Below are positions 6,126 to 12,916 of a DNA stretch of 12,960 nucleotides, piece by piece. Location of the stretch: positions 1-12,960 of the forward strand of contig CAMSXY010000019.1 of the NCBI GenBank assembly GCA_947065955.1, read 5' to 3'. The DNA is from an uncultured Caryophanales bacterium. Lineage in GTDB: Bacteria > Bacillota_I > Bacilli_A > RF39 > UBA660. The position numbers were made by a program, and so were the translations under genes. Each line of letters opens with the position of its first letter. The stretch's first letter is position 1. The notes below the pieces were generated by a model, which was not told the origin of the DNA, did not search any database, and saw nothing but the letters and a program-made list of their open reading frames with translations.

Positions 6126-7661
6126 ATGAAAAAATTGATTCAATTTGTTTTCCATAGACTCTTTATTGTTGTTCTTCTTTTAATAATACAGATTTATATT
6201 ATTTTTCTTATGTTAAATGAATTTAATCAATATTATGTATATTTTGATATTATAACAGCTTTCTTGGCGATGCTAGCCGTATTATCTATAGTAAACGATA
6301 GAAGCAATCCAGGTTATAAAATTGCTTGGATTATTTTAATTTTAGTAGTTCCTATTTTTGGTGTTCTTTTTTATATGATGTTTGGTGGAAAAGAATTAGG
6401 AAGAGCAACACAATCTAGACTACAAAAAATTAGATTACAATCCTTGAACCAAATGAAGCAAAATAGAAAAGTTATGGAAGAACTAAAAGAAGAGAATATA
6501 GACGCTTACCATCAAGCCAAGTATATAGAGGATTATGGATTAACCCCTATTTATAATCATAGTGAATCCTTGTACTTTGAAAGTGGAGAAAAATATTTCC
6601 ATCAATTAGTTAAAGAGTTAAAACAAGCAAAACATTATATATTTTTAGAATATTTTATTATACAAGAAGGTATTATGTGGAATACCATTTTAGAAATTTT
6701 AAAAGAAAAAGTAAAAAAGGGTGTTGATGTTCGAATTATCTATGATGATTTGGGGTGCATTATGACCCTTCCTTATAAATATGATAAAAAATTGGAATCT
6801 TATGGAATAAAATGTGCGATTTTTAATCCCTTTGTTCCAATTCTTTCTTCTCGGTTTAATAACCGAGATCACCGAAAAATTACAGTTATTGACGGACATA
6901 CAGCCTTTACAGGCGGTATTAATTTAGCGGATGAATATATTAATGCTTATCCTAAATATGGTCATTGGAAAGATACAGGAATTTTAATTAAAGGAGAAGC
7001 AGTATGGAATTTTACAGTTATGTTTTTAACTATTTGGGATAGTATAAAAAAAGAAAACAGTTCTTTTAACAAGTATAAAGCAGAAGTTTATCAAGAAAAA
7101 GAAATTTTTAATGATGGGTATATCCAACCTTATATGGATAGTCCCTTTGATAATGAAACAGTAGGAGAAAGTATTTATTTAAACTTAATCAATAAAGCTA
7201 AAAAATATATTTATATAACGACACCTTATTTAGTGATTGATAATGAGATGGTAACTGCTATTTGTTTGGCAGCGAAAAGTGGAATTGATGTAAAAATAAT
7301 TACCCCACATATTCCAGATAAACACTATGTACATGCTGTGACAAGATCTTATTATAATACATTATTAGAAAGTGGAGTTGAAATCTATGAATATACAGAC
7401 GGATTTATCCATGCAAAAAGTTTTTTAGTCGATGGTCTTTATGGAACAGTTGGAACTGTAAATCTAGACTACCGAAGTCTATATTTACATTTTGAATGTG
7501 GTGTTTGGATGTATAAGACAAGTTCTTTAAAGGATTTAAAAAAAGATTTTTTAAAAACACTCCAAATATCAGAACTAGTTAGTATAGAAAAATGTCGCAA
7601 TCGAAAATGGTACCACCGTTTTATATTGGCAGTAATGCGTATTTTTGCTCCTTTGATGTAA
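6126..7661 (+). CDS. cls: Cardiolipin synthase (phospholipase D superfamily)
   Basis: A 511-residue membrane enzyme that joins two phosphatidylglycerols to cardiolipin and glycerol. N-terminal hydrophobic segments lie at about 9-30, 37-56 and 64-86, with the PLD-nuclease N-terminal signature NPGYKIAWIILILVVPIFGVLFYMMFGG. There are two complete HKD motifs: H249-x-K251-x4-D256 with GGIN (263-266), and H429-x-K431-x4-D436 with GTVN. Each contributes half the active site. Length fits bacterial ClsA-type enzymes (about 480-510). ATG 6126 was chosen for its SD; an upstream in-frame TTG coincides with the promoter -35 box. It has its own promoter after mutY. No terminator is seen before the next gene, which starts 68 nt downstream, so read-through is likely. 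Confidence 0.93.
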   Translation: MKKLIQFVFHRLFIVVLLLIIQIYIIFLMLNEFNQYYVYFDIITAFLAMLAVLSIVNDRSNPGYKIAWIILILVVPIFGVLFYMMFGGKELGRATQSRLQKIRLQSLNQMKQNRKVMEELKEENIDAYHQAKYIEDYGLTPIYNHSESLYFESGEKYFHQLVKELKQAKHYIFLEYFIIQEGIMWNTILEILKEKVKKGVDVRIIYDDLGCIMTLPYKYDKKLESYGIKCAIFNPFVPILSSRFNNRDHRKITVIDGHTAFTGGINLADEYINAYPKYGHWKDTGILIKGEAVWNFTVMFLTIWDSIKKENSSFNKYKAEVYQEKEIFNDGYIQPYMDSPFDNETVGESIYLNLINKAKKYIYITTPYLVIDNEMVTAICLAAKSGIDVKIITPHIPDKHYVHAVTRSYYNTLLESGVEIYEYTDGFIHAKSFLVDGLYGTVGTVNLDYRSLYLHFECGVWMYKTSSLKDLKKDFLKTLQISELVSIEKCRNRKWYHRFILAVMRIFAPLM

Positions 7662-7729
7662 AAAAATGTAAATAAAACTGATTGTCGGTAATAGACGTTA
7701 AAAATATTTATAATAAAGGAATAAAGAAA

Positions 7730-8284
7730 ATGGTATATACATATATTGAATTGAAAAAAAAAGGGTTAAACAATTATCAAATCAAAAAAATGGTAGAAAA
7801 TGAAACATTATACAAAATAAAAGAAGGAGTGTATTCCAATGAAAAAGAGCCTTCTTTTTTAGAGTATATGACGAAAATTCACCCTAACAGCATTGTTACT
7901 TTAAATAGCGCTTTTCACTATTATGGACTTTTAAAAAAAGAACCCGAATTTTTATATCTTGCAACTGTTCAAAAAGCAAGAAAAATAAAAGATGATCGAG
8001 TAAAACAAATTTTTATGAGCGATCATCTTTATAAAATAGGTGTGGTACCTATGACCTATAAAAGTATAGCTTTTAAAACCTATTCCTTAGAAAGGCTTTT
8101 AATTGAATTAGTACGTTATAAAACAGATTTTCAATACGAAACTTACCAAGAAATTATGAAGAGTTATAAAAGAATTTTAAAATTATTAAATAAAAATAAA
8201 TTGGAAGAATATATGCAATTTTTTAAAGATAAAAAAATAAGAATGCGGATTGAAAAGGAATTGTATGGTGAAAAAAATGATTAA
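7730..8284 (+). CDS. AbiEi-like winged-helix protein (orphan antitoxin-type regulator)
   Basis: A 184-residue protein. Residues 1-37 read as the short winged-helix domain common to AbiEi antitoxins: L-K-K-K-G-L-N-N-Y-Q-I-K-K-M-V, then LYKIKEGVYSNE, the 'x-L-x-R-I-x-x-G-x-Y' wing. Next comes a region (NSIVTLNSAFHYYGLL, FLYLATVQKARKI, IFMSDHLYKIGV) that fits the AbiEi C-terminal domain, then a basic, coiled-coil-like tail. In type IV toxin-antitoxin pairs AbiEi represses its own operon and counters the nucleotidyltransferase AbiEii. No AbiEii gene follows here; the gene overlaps ligA by 20 nt. It may be a solitary regulator. ATG 7730 (SD AAAGGA at 7716-7721, 8 nt spacing) is preferred over an in-frame TTG at 7682. 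TATAAT at 7709-7714 is a possible -10, but it would start RNA inside the SD region, so transcription may instead come from cls. Confidence 0.65.
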   Translation: MVYTYIELKKKGLNNYQIKKMVENETLYKIKEGVYSNEKEPSFLEYMTKIHPNSIVTLNSAFHYYGLLKKEPEFLYLATVQKARKIKDDRVKQIFMSDHLYKIGVVPMTYKSIAFKTYSLERLLIELVRYKTDFQYETYQEIMKSYKRILKLLNKNKLEEYMQFFKDKKIRMRIEKELYGEKND

Positions 8285-10268
8285 AAACAGAATGGAAGAA
8301 TTAATTCAAATCTTAAATAAAGCATCGTATGAATATTATACTTTAGACACCCCATCTCTTACAGACCAAGAATATGATCGATACATGCAAGAATTAATAC
8401 AATTAGAGGAGAAATACCCAGAATTTATTTTTTCTAATTCGCCAACTTCCCGTGTAGGAGGAGCGGTTTTAGATAAATTTGAAAAAGTTACACATGAAAT
8501 TCCATTACTAAGTTTAAGTAATGTTTACAATGAAGAAGAAATTATTTCCTTTGATGAAAAAATAAAAAAAGAAATTTCTAATCCTAAATATGTATGCGAA
8601 TTAAAAATCGACGGTCTTTCCGTTTCTCTCCTTTATAAGGAAGGAAAGTTAGTAAGAGCCGCAACGCGTGGAGATGGTAGCGTAGGCGAGGATATCACTA
8701 ACAATGTTAAAACAATAAAATCTATTCCTTTAGAATTAAGAGAAAAAATCGATATTGAAGTTCGTGGAGAAATTTATATGGGGAAAGACTCTTTTGAACG
8801 TTTAAACGAAGAACGTAAAAGAAACGAAATGCCTCTTTTTGCAAATCCAAGAAACGCTGCAGCAGGAAGTGTTCGCCAATTGGATAGTAAAATTACAGCT
8901 TCTAGAAATTTAGATGCTTTTCTCTATCATTTACCAGAGGCCTTTAAATATGATATCTATACCCATGAGGACGCTTTAAATTATATGAAAAAATTAGGAT
9001 TTGTTGTAAATCCTAATATTCAGAAGATAAACAATATTGATGAATTATTAGAATACATAAATTATTGGACAAATAAAAGGGATACTCTTCCCTATGAAAT
9101 TGATGGAATTGTAATTAAGGTAAATGATTTATCCGATCAAAAAAGATTAGGATTCACAGCTAAATATCCAAAATGGGCAACCGCTTACAAATTTCCAGCA
9201 GAATTAGTCCTTACAAAATTACGAGACATTCGTTTTACCGTAGGAAGAACAGGGCAAGTAACACCAAATGCTATTTTAGAGCCTGTCCGATTAATGGGAA
9301 GTATTATTTCAAAAGCAACATTACATAACGAAGATTATGTTAAAAGTAAAGATATTCGTATCGGAGATATTGTTGCTATAAAAAAAGCGGGAGATGTTAT
9401 TCCAAGAGTTGAAAAAAGTTTAAAAGAAAGAAGAAATGGCGAAGAAAAGATATTTGAAATGATAAAAACATGCCCTATTTGTGGAAGTTCTTTAGAAAAA
9501 AAAGAAGCTGCTTATGTATGTACAAATGCCTTTTGTGATGCTAAAAAAATAGAAGGATTGATTCACTATGTAAGTAGGGATGCCATGAATATTATAGGTT
9601 TTGGAGATAATATTATAGAGGATTTTTATAATATGGAATATCTTCGAAGTATAGATGACTTTTACACATTAAAATATAAAAAAGAAGAATTGATGCAATT
9701 AGAAGGATTTGGAAACAAAAGTATCGAAAACTTATTAGATAGTATAGAAGAAAGCAAAACACGTTCCTTAGATCGATTGGTATATGCACTTGGGATTCGC
9801 TTTGTAGGAAGCAAAACCTCAAAGTTAATTTGCGCAAAATTTAATACTATGGATAAATGGATGCAAGCTACTTATGAAGAATTAATAGAAATTAAAGAAG
9901 TAGGGGATGTAATAGCAAAAAGTATAGTAGAATTTTTTTCTAAAGAGGAAAACAAAGAGCTTATAAAACGATTAAAAGAACATCATGTAAATATGGAATT
10001 TCAAGGTAAAAAAACGTTAGACAATGAATGGTTTACTGGAAAAACCTTTGTTTTAACAGGGACTCTTCAAAGTTTTTCTAGAGAAGAAGCAAAAGAAAAA
10101 ATTGAAAGTTTAGGAGGAAGTGTAACAGGTACTGTTAGTAAAAAGACAACAGCTGTAATAGTAGGAGCCAATCCTGGAAGTAAATACGATAAGGCACAGT
10201 CTTTAAATATTCCTATTTGGACAGAAGAAGATTTGAAAAATAAATTAAAGCAGCAAGCAGAAAGTTAA
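8265..10268 (+). CDS. ligA: NAD+-dependent DNA ligase LigA
   Basis: The essential replication and repair ligase that seals nicks using NAD+. Counting from ATG 8265 it has 667 residues, the normal length (about 670). It contains Ia domain YEYYTLDTPSLTDQEYDRYMQEL, catalytic lysine in the CELKIDG motif (codon 8604-8606), the TRGDGSVGEDIT motif, the adenylation-domain motif EIDGIVIK, and the OB fold around VGRTGQVTPNAILEPV. A Cys4 zinc finger (CPICG...CTNAFC, about codon 403 onward), the helix-hairpin-helix region (LEGFGNKSIENLLDSIE, IRFVGSKTSKL) and a C-terminal BRCT domain (WFTGKTFVLTGTL onward) follow. All expected parts are present. The start is uncertain: SD AAAAGGA (8253-8259) best serves ATG 8265 or GTG 8268, and ATG 8277 is also possible. 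The start lies inside the end of the preceding gene, so the two are probably translated in a coupled way. Confidence 0.95.
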   Translation: MVKKMIKNRMEELIQILNKASYEYYTLDTPSLTDQEYDRYMQELIQLEEKYPEFIFSNSPTSRVGGAVLDKFEKVTHEIPLLSLSNVYNEEEIISFDEKIKKEISNPKYVCELKIDGLSVSLLYKEGKLVRAATRGDGSVGEDITNNVKTIKSIPLELREKIDIEVRGEIYMGKDSFERLNEERKRNEMPLFANPRNAAAGSVRQLDSKITASRNLDAFLYHLPEAFKYDIYTHEDALNYMKKLGFVVNPNIQKINNIDELLEYINYWTNKRDTLPYEIDGIVIKVNDLSDQKRLGFTAKYPKWATAYKFPAELVLTKLRDIRFTVGRTGQVTPNAILEPVRLMGSIISKATLHNEDYVKSKDIRIGDIVAIKKAGDVIPRVEKSLKERRNGEEKIFEMIKTCPICGSSLEKKEAAYVCTNAFCDAKKIEGLIHYVSRDAMNIIGFGDNIIEDFYNMEYLRSIDDFYTLKYKKEELMQLEGFGNKSIENLLDSIEESKTRSLDRLVYALGIRFVGSKTSKLICAKFNTMDKWMQATYEELIEIKEVGDVIAKSIVEFFSKEENKELIKRLKEHHVNMEFQGKKTLDNEWFTGKTFVLTGTLQSFSREEAKEKIESLGGSVTGTVSKKTTAVIVGANPGSKYDKAQSLNIPIWTEEDLKNKLKQQAES

Positions 10269-10458
10269 AATAAATTCTATGATAGGGATTAAAGTTTTTA
10301 AATAAGCAAATTTTTAAACAAAAAATATTGTATTTTTATGTGTATCTCCTCATATGTTCTTAAATATCTTTATAACCTTTATTTATAAGCGTTTATGATA
10401 TTTTTATTTTTAGAAGATAATCACATATATTGTTATAATTTCTTATATTTTTACTTTC
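10269..10458. other. Non-coding AT-rich stretch after ligA
   Basis: I find no reading frame with a convincing start and no clean ligA terminator here. A weak hairpin (about 10293-10318, with central mismatches) follows the ligA stop. Together with the repeat and hairpins listed to 10626, it makes a 430-base gap between ligA and the stop of the HD gene. Confidence 0.5.
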
Positions 10459-10480
10459 AAAAGTAGTAAATTAGTAGTAA
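10459..10480 (+). repeat. 22-bp direct repeat, copy 1
   Basis: AAAAGTAGTAAA-TTA-GTAGTAA. Copy 2 (11431-11452) is in the same orientation and differs only at the second and third bases of the middle triplet. The two copies enclose the complete HD-gene unit. Each copy is internally repetitive (GTAGTAA twice), and TGGTAT follows both, after 19 and 15 nt respectively. Confidence 0.65.
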
Positions 10481-10522
10481 GTTTTATAGTATTGATTTTT
10501 GGTATGATTTAAATGTTTAAAA

Positions 10523-10548
10523 AACTACTATGCAATGACATAATAGTT
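10523..10548 (-). terminator. Likely - strand terminator of the HD-gene unit
   Basis: AACTACTATG and CATAATAGTT pair at nine of ten positions around a 6-nt loop. Read on the - strand, the stem runs into six T (complement of 10519-10524). It lies 151 bases after the HD-gene stop, beyond the paired hairpins at 10562-10626. Confidence 0.5.
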
Positions 10549-10561
10549 AAAAATATTATAA

Positions 10562-10626
10562 GCGAGACTAGTGGCGTAGCCACTAAAGTCCTCGCCATAA
10601 TAAGGTATAGTATTACCCTTATTATG
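10562..10626. other. Two abutting stem-loops, possible structured RNA or mobile-element end
   Basis: The first stem pairs GCGAGACT (10562-10569) with 10587-10595, with one bulged C at 10590, and continues, after an unpaired AA, as AGTGGC/GCCACT (10570-10575 with 10579-10584) around a 3-base GTA. It ends at 10595. The second begins at 10596: CATAATAAGGTA pairs with 10614-10626 with one bulged C at 10618 and a 6-nt loop. The hairpins touch, so they could stack end to end. The first is a GC-rich island in very AT-rich DNA. They lie in the 3' untranslated part of the HD-gene unit. No T-run follows on either strand, so they are not simple terminators. Identity unknown; an IS200/IS605-type end is one possibility. 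Confidence 0.55.
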
Positions 10627-10698
10627 AAGCATGTAGCAGAATTTAAAATTTAAAGAATAATATTAAAACCCAATTATAAATTATTTGCTCAAATAGTT

Positions 10699-11346
10699 CT
10701 AAGCAAAATCAACTATATTTCCATTAAGTTGAAAAATACAATTACAACCAAAATAGTTGCTAGCTTTAATAGGAATTGTTATTCCTTTTTTCCATTCTTC
10801 TGATAATATTTCTCTAGAAAATTTATCATTTACAATATAATTTATTATTATATTTTTATCTTCAACTGTTAAAATAGTTTCTTCAATATTTAACAAGTTG
10901 CTATGCCATCGATCTTGTTTTCCTAGTTCTAAAACTCTATTTTTTGAAATATCAATTTTATCTGCAAGTAGAAGGGCTGCCCCAACTGGACTATTTATTT
11001 CATTCCCATTTGAATGGTCTTCAATTGCATGAATTATTGTATCTTTGTTCTCCTGTGATAGGTTTGTTTTATCTAAAAAGTGTATGCACATTTCACTACT
11101 TCGATATGCGTGTCCCTTTTTACCTTCTATTGTACCTATATCGTGTAATAGACCAGCAATTTTTCCTAATTCTATGATATCTTCCTCGAAATTAAGTATT
11201 GATAGTAATTTCTCAATAGTGTTTATTACAAATGTAGTATGATATCTTCCATGACAGGCTAGTAAATTATTTTCATTAACTTTATTTATTGAATCAATAA
11301 TATTATTTAATTCTTTATCATTTTAAAGTAAATTATAATTATTCAT
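10699..11346 (-). pseudogene. HD-domain phosphohydrolase with an in-frame stop at codon 8
   Basis: The - strand gene starts at ATG 11346 with a perfect SD GGAGG (11355-11359) 8 nt upstream. It encodes MNNYNLL and then meets TAA (11323-11325). The same frame then stays open to the stop at 10699, giving 215 codons including the TAA. The rest is an intact HD domain: H36 in HGRYHTT, H68-D69 in AGLLHDIG, H79 in KKGHAYRSSE, H106 and H111 in IIHAIEDHSNG, and D129 in LLADKID. HD proteins are metal-dependent phosphohydrolases of nucleotides or phosphate esters; the substrate here is unknown. No ATG, GTG or TTG lies in frame between the TAA and Met86 (11091), so a product restarted there would lose the first metal ligands. 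It is either a fresh nonsense mutation, a base error near a contig end, or a recoded stop. The frame has no other damage, which suggests recent loss. Confidence 0.75.
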
Positions 11347-11354
11347 ATTCTATT

Positions 11355-11378
11355 CCTCCAATTACTAATATTCTACCA
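11355..11378 (-). promoter_or_regulatory. Extended -10 promoter and SD of the HD gene
   Basis: On the - strand, TGG-TAGAAT (11370-11378) is an extended -10, with only a weak TTTCAA 17 nt further upstream. GGAGG (11355-11359) is the SD for ATG 11346. The predicted leader is about 17 nt. Confidence 0.55.
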
Positions 11379-11430
11379 TATTTAGTAACCTCTTGAAAGA
11401 TGGCATATTTTTTGTTTGAAATCTGTATTT

Positions 11431-11452
11431 AAAAGTAGTAAATCGGTAGTAA
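11431..11452 (+). repeat. 22-bp direct repeat, copy 2
   Basis: AAAAGTAGTAAA-TCG-GTAGTAA, identical to copy 1 (10459-10480) at 20 of 22 positions and in the same orientation, 972 bases away. It sits just upstream of the HD-gene promoter, so the pair brackets promoter, gene, hairpins and terminator. Confidence 0.65.
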
Positions 11453-11609
11453 AAGTGGCTTAAAATCTGGTATATATCCCTTATATATAAAGTTATTTTA
11501 GTAAAATTCACATTTTTTTTATAAAAAAGTGAAGAGGGAAGGAAAATATAGCTTTTATTAAGTATTTTTTATTTAAAGTACTAAAATGAAAAAAAGATAT
11601 TTGGATAAT

Positions 11610-11643
11610 AAAAAAGTTCATAAAACGCATATGAACTTTTTTT
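11610..11643. terminator. Perfect bidirectional terminator
   Basis: A perfect 13-bp stem AAAAAAGTTCATA/TATGAACTTTTTT (11610-11622 with 11630-11642) with a 7-nt loop. The A and T runs at the two arms make it functional on both strands. On the - strand it ends the unit that starts with the PNPOx-like gene. Confidence 0.85.
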
Positions 11644-11682
11644 ATAATCAAGTCTTTATAATAATGAAAGTTATCGGAACCA

Positions 11683-12059
11683 TTAGAATTTTTTTTCTAG
11701 TGGTTCTAAAAATATAGGTTTTTCCCAATCTATATTCTCTAAAGAAACATCAAATAAATTTTTATCATCCGTTTGCTGTAACAACAACCTCAAAAAATAT
11801 TCTGTATCTTTTTGATTTAAACTTCTTAAAAAAATGCTTTCAGCCACATCCTTGCCATAATTTCCCCATTTATACCCACTAACCGTTCCATTATTATATA
11901 TTGGGACATTGAAACTTTTTTATCTTTGATATCGGTTTCGATTATAGGATTTATACTATTTTGTATAAATTTTTTTAGTTCTTCTCCTTTACCTTTGCTA
12001 TATTGCCATTTTAATTCGCTTCCCAATTTTAGAGGTAATATTTTCTCAATCTCTTTATC
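11683..12059 (-). pseudogene. Orphan 3' gene fragment with a homopolymer frameshift, product unknown
   Basis: Right after the stop of the PNPOx-like gene the same - strand frame stays open (DKEIEKILPLKLGSELKWQYSKGKG...IETDIKDKK) but has no ATG. Only a TTG at 12026, without SD, could start it. At a run of six A on the - strand (11916-11921) the protein-like sequence jumps frame. One extra base there would join it to SFNVPIYNNGTVSGYKWGNYGKDVAESIF, which runs through SLNQKDTEYFLRLLL and DVSLENIDWEKPIFLEPLEKKF to TAA at 11683-11685. In the original frame it ends early at 11826. About 125 residues result. I do not recognise the family. The lack of a start and the shift suggest the tail of a larger gene whose 5' part was deleted. 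The terminator at 11610 lies 40 bases further on. Confidence 0.5.
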
Positions 12060-12521
12060 TTATTTTTTTTTGTAATTTACAAATTCAGCTTTTTTATCAT
12101 ATTCTTCTAGTTCTTTTGAAGAAATGTCACCAATACCATCATATCGATAATAGCGACCATGATCTGCTTGAAATTCAAGAACACAGTAATCTTCATCAGC
12201 GACTCCATTAGGGTAGTAATTTTCATCTCCTGCACTCCATATCATCGCTTTATATTCGTGATCAAAATGTACGATAACGGTTCCAGTAAAACAAACCCCT
12301 TGAAAAGTTTGGCAATTATCAAAATATAAACATGCCTTATTATTTTTTAAAAATGCTTGCACATGCAAAGAGGATGTATTAGTTGAAATCAAATGTCCCC
12401 CCAGACCCTTATGCCATGTGCTAAATACTCTTCTTATACTTGGATTGCCATCTTTATCCAAAAAACCGATACTAGCAACCTCAGAATTTTTTACTAAGTT
12501 ATCTATTTCATTTAATGTCAT
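12060..12521 (-). CDS. Pyridoxamine 5'-phosphate oxidase-like flavin-binding split-barrel protein
   Basis: A 153-residue protein. The N-terminal helix MTLNEIDNLVKNSEVAS leads into the split-barrel pattern: IGFLDKDGNPSIRRVFS, HLISTNTSSLHVQAFLKNNKACLYFDN, GVCFTGTVIVHFD. A C-terminal part with DYCVLEFQADHGRYYRYDGIGDIS follows. This fits the PNPOx-like superfamily close to general-stress-type proteins, which bind FMN, F420 or haem. True pyridoxamine oxidase is larger (over 200 residues), so vitamin B6 synthesis is unlikely and the substrate is unknown. Start ATG 12521 has SD AAGGAG (12531-12536) 9 nt upstream; an in-frame TTG at 12539 overlaps that SD and is rejected. The protein ends in KKK coded by a run of nine A followed by TAA. 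Confidence 0.75.
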   Translation of the reverse strand: MTLNEIDNLVKNSEVASIGFLDKDGNPSIRRVFSTWHKGLGGHLISTNTSSLHVQAFLKNNKACLYFDNCQTFQGVCFTGTVIVHFDHEYKAMIWSAGDENYYPNGVADEDYCVLEFQADHGRYYRYDGIGDISSKELEEYDKKAEFVNYKKK

Positions 12522-12539
12522 TTCTTTTCTCTCCTTCAA

Positions 12540-12754
12540 TATTTTTTAAGTCTTTATCTGCGTTGAAATCTTTTTATTTATAAGACTTTTATAAAATAAA
12601 TAATTTCCTCATTATATTAGAGAATTGTTTATATTTGCTTTCCAAAAGGAAATATTTTTAGCTTATCAAAGTTTTTAAATTCAACTTTTATCAGTAATTA
12701 GCTAAAGACTACCAAAGATTTCCTTGAAAGCCATCTTTCATCTTAAACATTATT
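12540..12754 (-). other. Region between promoter and PNPOx-like gene, probable gene remnant
   Basis: On the - strand this stretch follows a near-consensus promoter and an SD, but only a 13-codon frame opens. The rest is closed in all three frames. It may be an untranslated leader of about 240 nt for the PNPOx-like gene or the remains of a regulator gene. A short perfect inverted repeat TTTCC-AAAA-GGAAA lies near 12641. Confidence 0.35.
12709..12750 (-). CDS. Thirteen-codon frame with SD: leader peptide or broken gene start
   Basis: ATG 12750 is preceded by AAGGAG (12755-12760) and reads MFKMKDGFQGNLW before TAG. From memory, KDGFQG followed by a hydrophobic strand resembles the N-terminus of some AraC-type regulators. 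A one-base shift just after it reads KSLVVFS, which fits that idea, but the frame then closes. It could equally be a regulatory leader peptide. Low confidence in either reading. Confidence 0.3.
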   Translation of the reverse strand: MFKMKDGFQGNLW

Positions 12755-12796
12755 CTCCTTATATAGAATAATACTGTATAGTTATATTTGTGTCAA
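12755..12796 (-). promoter_or_regulatory. Near-consensus sigma-A promoter on the - strand
   Basis: On the - strand, TTGACA (12791-12796), exactly 17 nt, then TATTAT (12768-12773), followed by SD AAGGAG (12755-12760). It is the best -35 match in the window. Initiation near 12761 again places the SD at the very 5' end of the RNA. Confidence 0.7.
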
Positions 12797-12916
12797 TGCT
12801 TTTTTATGCAATATATGGTTTTTTTAAAAGATATATTCTATTAAAGAAATTTGTTTAGTACATTAGAAATATATGAAAAATAGAAAATATATAACGTAAT
12901 CTAATATAAAAATTCC
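12797..12916. other. AT-rich DNA up to the adapter junction
   Basis: Only short frames are present and no clear signal beyond the promoter listed before it. Being next to an artefactual contig end, its base accuracy is less certain. Confidence 0.4.

Noticed and set aside
10523..10626. Integron attC site or CRISPR-like array
   Set aside because: The hairpins lack the attC core motifs in the right places and there is no regularly spaced repeat series; only two widely spaced 22-bp repeats exist.
10944..11242. Short + strand frames opposite the HD gene
   Set aside because: The - strand encodes a recognisable HD domain with all ligands; the + strand frames have no SD and no family features.
11323..11325. 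TAA reassigned to an amino acid
   Set aside because: TAA is the regular stop of most genes in the window, so the HD-gene TAA is better explained by mutation or error.
11916..11921. Programmed -1 frameshift at the A-run of the orphan fragment
   Set aside because: The run is read as AAA AAA G, which is not the X XXY YYZ register, and there is no stimulatory structure; a plain indel is simpler.
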